NCBI GenBank assembly: GCA_012295275.1
Contig: CM022670.1
Location: forward strand, 2,043,335-2,063,334
Length of the DNA stretch: 20,000 nt
Direction: 5' to 3'
Source: Chrysomallon squamiferum
Taxonomy: Eukaryota; Mollusca; Gastropoda; Neomphalida; Peltospiridae
The position numbers and the translations under genes were made by a program. Position 1 is the stretch's first letter; the number at the start of each line of letters is the position of its first letter. Below are positions 17,818 to 20,000 of the stretch, one piece after another. Below the pieces are notes generated by a model. That model searched no databases. It saw nothing but the letters and a program-made list of their open reading frames with translations, and was not told the origin of the DNA.

Positions 17818-18008
17818 TCAAAAGCCATTGCATTGTGCTTTCCTGACTTTACGTCTCAACTGTATCACAGCAAAAGTCAACAAAGACTGAGTTGCCGTGA
17901 AATTCACCTTTACCGGAATTGAATTCTGTGGCCCAAAAGTCATAATAAAATCACATCTATTCACTGACATACTTGTATTGCAGCAGTGTCCCTGGTATCT
18001 ACTAGGCT
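17818..18008 (-). CDS. Doubtful minus-strand exon, unrecognised
   Basis: On the minus strand an acceptor-like site (ttttgtacatacag) is followed by an open frame of 63 codons to a stop: PSRYQGHCCNTSMSVNRCDF, then a hydrophobic/polar mix ending KAQCNGF. It has four cysteines and an NFT site but matches no family I know. The phase (two leading bases) equals that of the Kunitz exon to its right, so it could be an alternative last exon of the same gene. It could equally be chance. Confidence 0.2.
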
Positions 18009-18536
18009 CTGTATGTACAAAAATATATATAAACATTTGTTTTGGACTTATATAAAACATACATATACATACATAACATGATACGTAATAATCAATAATA
18101 TATATCCAGATACCTATTTTACAAAAAGTTTTACTTTTTCTGATCTCTTGTTCATTAATCCTAATTTAATTTGACATCAAGTAATAAAAATAAATATATA
18201 ATTACACTGCATCCTTGATAACCAGTAATGGAAATTATATGAAAACATTCACATATCACTATAGGAAATTCACTATTACAGTTAGCTTGGAAGTGCTTTG
18301 AAACATGCTGACAGCCTAGAATTGTTATGAGCAAAAATTTACAGCTCACATTACAAAATTAGCTTACATCTGATATTAACAGTGGTTACTGTGGATACCG
18401 ATGACGATTATAGTTTCATTCATTTTCGGTTCGTTTGATATTAATAATATTTAAAATAATTCTTAAAAGATTATTACAAAGGAACCTAGCTAGGGTAATG
18501 ACGATGTCTAATACAGTGCTACTGAAACTTTCATTT

Positions 18537-18609
18537 AAAAAAAAAAAATAATAAATAAATAAAAAAAAAAAAAAATTAAAAAAAATTAAAAAAATAAAAA
18601 AAAAAATAA
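18537..18609 (+). repeat. A-rich low-complexity tract
   Basis: Runs of A interrupted by single T or TAAAT units. No associated element is recognised. Confidence 0.9.
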
Positions 18610-19373
18610 TATATTTTATGACATTTTTGAGTTGAAATATGTCTGAAATAGTTCAGTGGTATTTAAGAATGACAATTACTTCTGCCGTTAGAAAATTCTA
18701 CAAATAGCATTTTTTTTTAAAAAAAATACGCAATACGCACATGAAATATTGTATAAAGAAAATTTCACATCAGTTTTATCTGATCCAGTTAAAATTATCA
18801 ATTATTATTTGAAAATCAATGATGGAGTGGTTACACAGAAATGTACTCAAGGTTTAGAAAAAGGGTACCAAAACTGGGGTGGGGGAGTAACTTAATTATA
18901 TAATTATTATGCTAGTGACGGACAATAAAAATATAATGCAGTTTTTTAATTTTTCAGAAATAAATGCTCGTTTTTAAACTCTATTCACCATCACCATTTA
19001 TGAACCAGAAAAATACCCATAGAAATATAACAATATTTCACATTTCCACAATAAAAAAACAACAAAAGAAACAAAAGAAACAACAAAAAAAACCAACAAC
19101 AATAAAATAAAATACAAATTACATTTAACTTTGATTGCATTAAATAATAAATTAATATACGTTACGCGATATTGAGATACAGATATAGATTACAAGCTAA
19201 ATTTGCAGTTTAAATTGTGACCTTTATACAAATAATGTTCTTCAATATTTTTTTTTTTTTTTGTTGTTTGCACGCAAAAAGAACAAACCAAAAAATTGTT
19301 TTTGTTGAGGTCTAAATTCTGACTGCAAATTTAGCCAACATTTTCTTAAACAAAAAACAAAAAAAGTCTTAGT
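18610..19373. other. Gene-free stretch downstream of the Kunitz gene
   Basis: AT-rich sequence with A- and T-runs (for example 19246-19261). No coding region or RNA gene is recognised. Confidence 0.6.
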
Positions 19374-19379
19374 TTTATT
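19374..19379 (-). promoter_or_regulatory. Possible polyadenylation signal of the Kunitz gene
   Basis: AATAAA on the minus strand about 140 bases after the Kunitz stop codon, a reasonable distance for a short 3'UTR. The hexamer is common by chance in this AT-rich sequence. Confidence 0.4.
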
Positions 19380-19515
19380 CTTATGGTTTAAATAAATAAA
19401 TAAAAATAAAAAATAAAAAATTATATCATCATTTTCCCACCAAGTCTATATCCTTTTTTTTTTTTTTTTTTTTTTTTTAATTAGGTGTTTTTCCCTAACG
19501 TCTGCTTATAAACTG

Positions 19516-19718
19516 TCATGATTTGTTGACTGCGCATGCTTGATTACATTCTGCTTCCGTTCCAAAATTATTATCGTTTCCATCACAGCCACCATAAATA
19601 AACATTTCACATTCCATCGTCTGAACGTTGAAAAAATACCTGGGGAAAGCTGCACTGCACGTGCCTATTTTCAAAGGCAAGGCGCATAACTCGTGTAGGC
19701 CTTCCGGTACAAAAAATT
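19516..19718 (-). CDS. Kunitz/BPTI-domain protein, last coding exon
   Basis: On the minus strand a strong acceptor (taatttttttcag) is followed by two bases of a split codon and 66 codons to a TGA. They form a full Kunitz domain: Cys at exon residues 11, 20, 36, 44, 57 and 61, spacing 8-15-7-12-3, exactly the family consensus. Hallmarks YFFN, FIYGGC and GNDNNF are in place. Kunitz domains are small disulfide-rich folds of secreted serine-protease inhibitors and of many multidomain extracellular proteins. The residue after the second Cys (P1) is Ser with Ala at P1', not Lys/Arg, so trypsin inhibition is unlikely; elastase-like targets or no inhibition are possible. Only five residues follow the last Cys. 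Signal peptide and any other domains must be encoded to the right, beyond the window. The family includes both inhibitors and channel-binding peptides; nothing here decides between them. Confidence 0.93.
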
Positions 19719-19956
19719 CTGAAAAAAATTAATTAAGTATTATTTAAAAATTATCATAGAATGCAAAAAAGTTGGAGAAAATAAATAAAAGGAAGCAAAG
19801 CGTAATAAATGGCTTACTTTATTTTTTCTTTAATTTTTCTCTTGAGCTAATTTTTTCATACTGAATTAATATATGACATGGGTACTATTTACTTTATTTC
19901 ATTTTATTTTATTTATTTATCTATCTATCTATCTGTTTATATATTTAATTATGTGT

Positions 19957-19987
<31 letters not shown>

Positions 19988-20000
19988 TTCATTAATTCAT
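19719..20000 (-). other. Intron upstream of the Kunitz exon
   Basis: AT-rich sequence with TATC (19915-19934) and TTTA (19953-19988) repeats at the window edge. No further exon of the minus-strand gene is seen. Confidence 0.7.

Noticed and set aside
18161-18349. Minus-strand open frame of 62 codons with six cysteines
   Set aside because: No splice acceptor in suitable phase, no family motif, and AT-rich codon use like the surrounding non-coding sequence.

Overview
This is an AT-rich eukaryotic (metazoan) window. Short, CpG-richer exons with GT/AG borders sit in introns of about 0.3 to 2.5 kb that are packed with microsatellites (CT/GA, TTA, TAG, CA, TACA) and homopolymers. The gene content and repeat style would suit a mollusc or another lophotrochozoan. 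That placement is an inference of low certainty, because no lineage-specific marker is visible.

Left two thirds (1285-10363, + strand): most of one Notch-ligand gene of the Delta type. Seven exons join in consistent phase into 492 codons. They encode the end of the MNNL (Notch-ligand N-terminal) domain, a canonical DSL domain, nine EGF repeats, and a juxtamembrane stretch with a short hydrophobic segment just before an in-frame stop. The signal peptide and the first part of MNNL are not seen and should lie in exons left of the window. Nine EGF repeats and no Jagged-type cysteine-rich region point to Delta rather than Jagged/Serrate. The exon-size series 61-255-61-131 is striking because it resembles the one I recall for vertebrate DLL/JAG genes.

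10364-13742: the C-terminus of this gene is the main open problem. As read, the protein stops two residues after a hydrophobic segment of only about 15 residues, with no intracellular domain. A splice donor overlaps that stop and joins in phase to a CpG-rich exon-like stretch at 12960. A second reading frame in the same stretch joins in phase to another exon-like stretch at 13597. These are candidate cytoplasmic-tail exons.

13207-13545 is a degenerate 22-bp minisatellite. 13794-14120 is a compact inverted-repeat DNA transposon remnant flanked by TA, of pogo/Tigger type. 14123-19373 holds mostly repeats and AT-rich sequence, with one doubtful minus-strand exon candidate at 17818-18008.

Right edge (19516-19718, - strand): the last coding exon of a separate gene, carrying a complete Kunitz/BPTI domain with perfect cysteine spacing and a serine at the presumed P1 site. 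Its upstream exons lie beyond the right end. The two genes are convergent and there is no sign that they act together.
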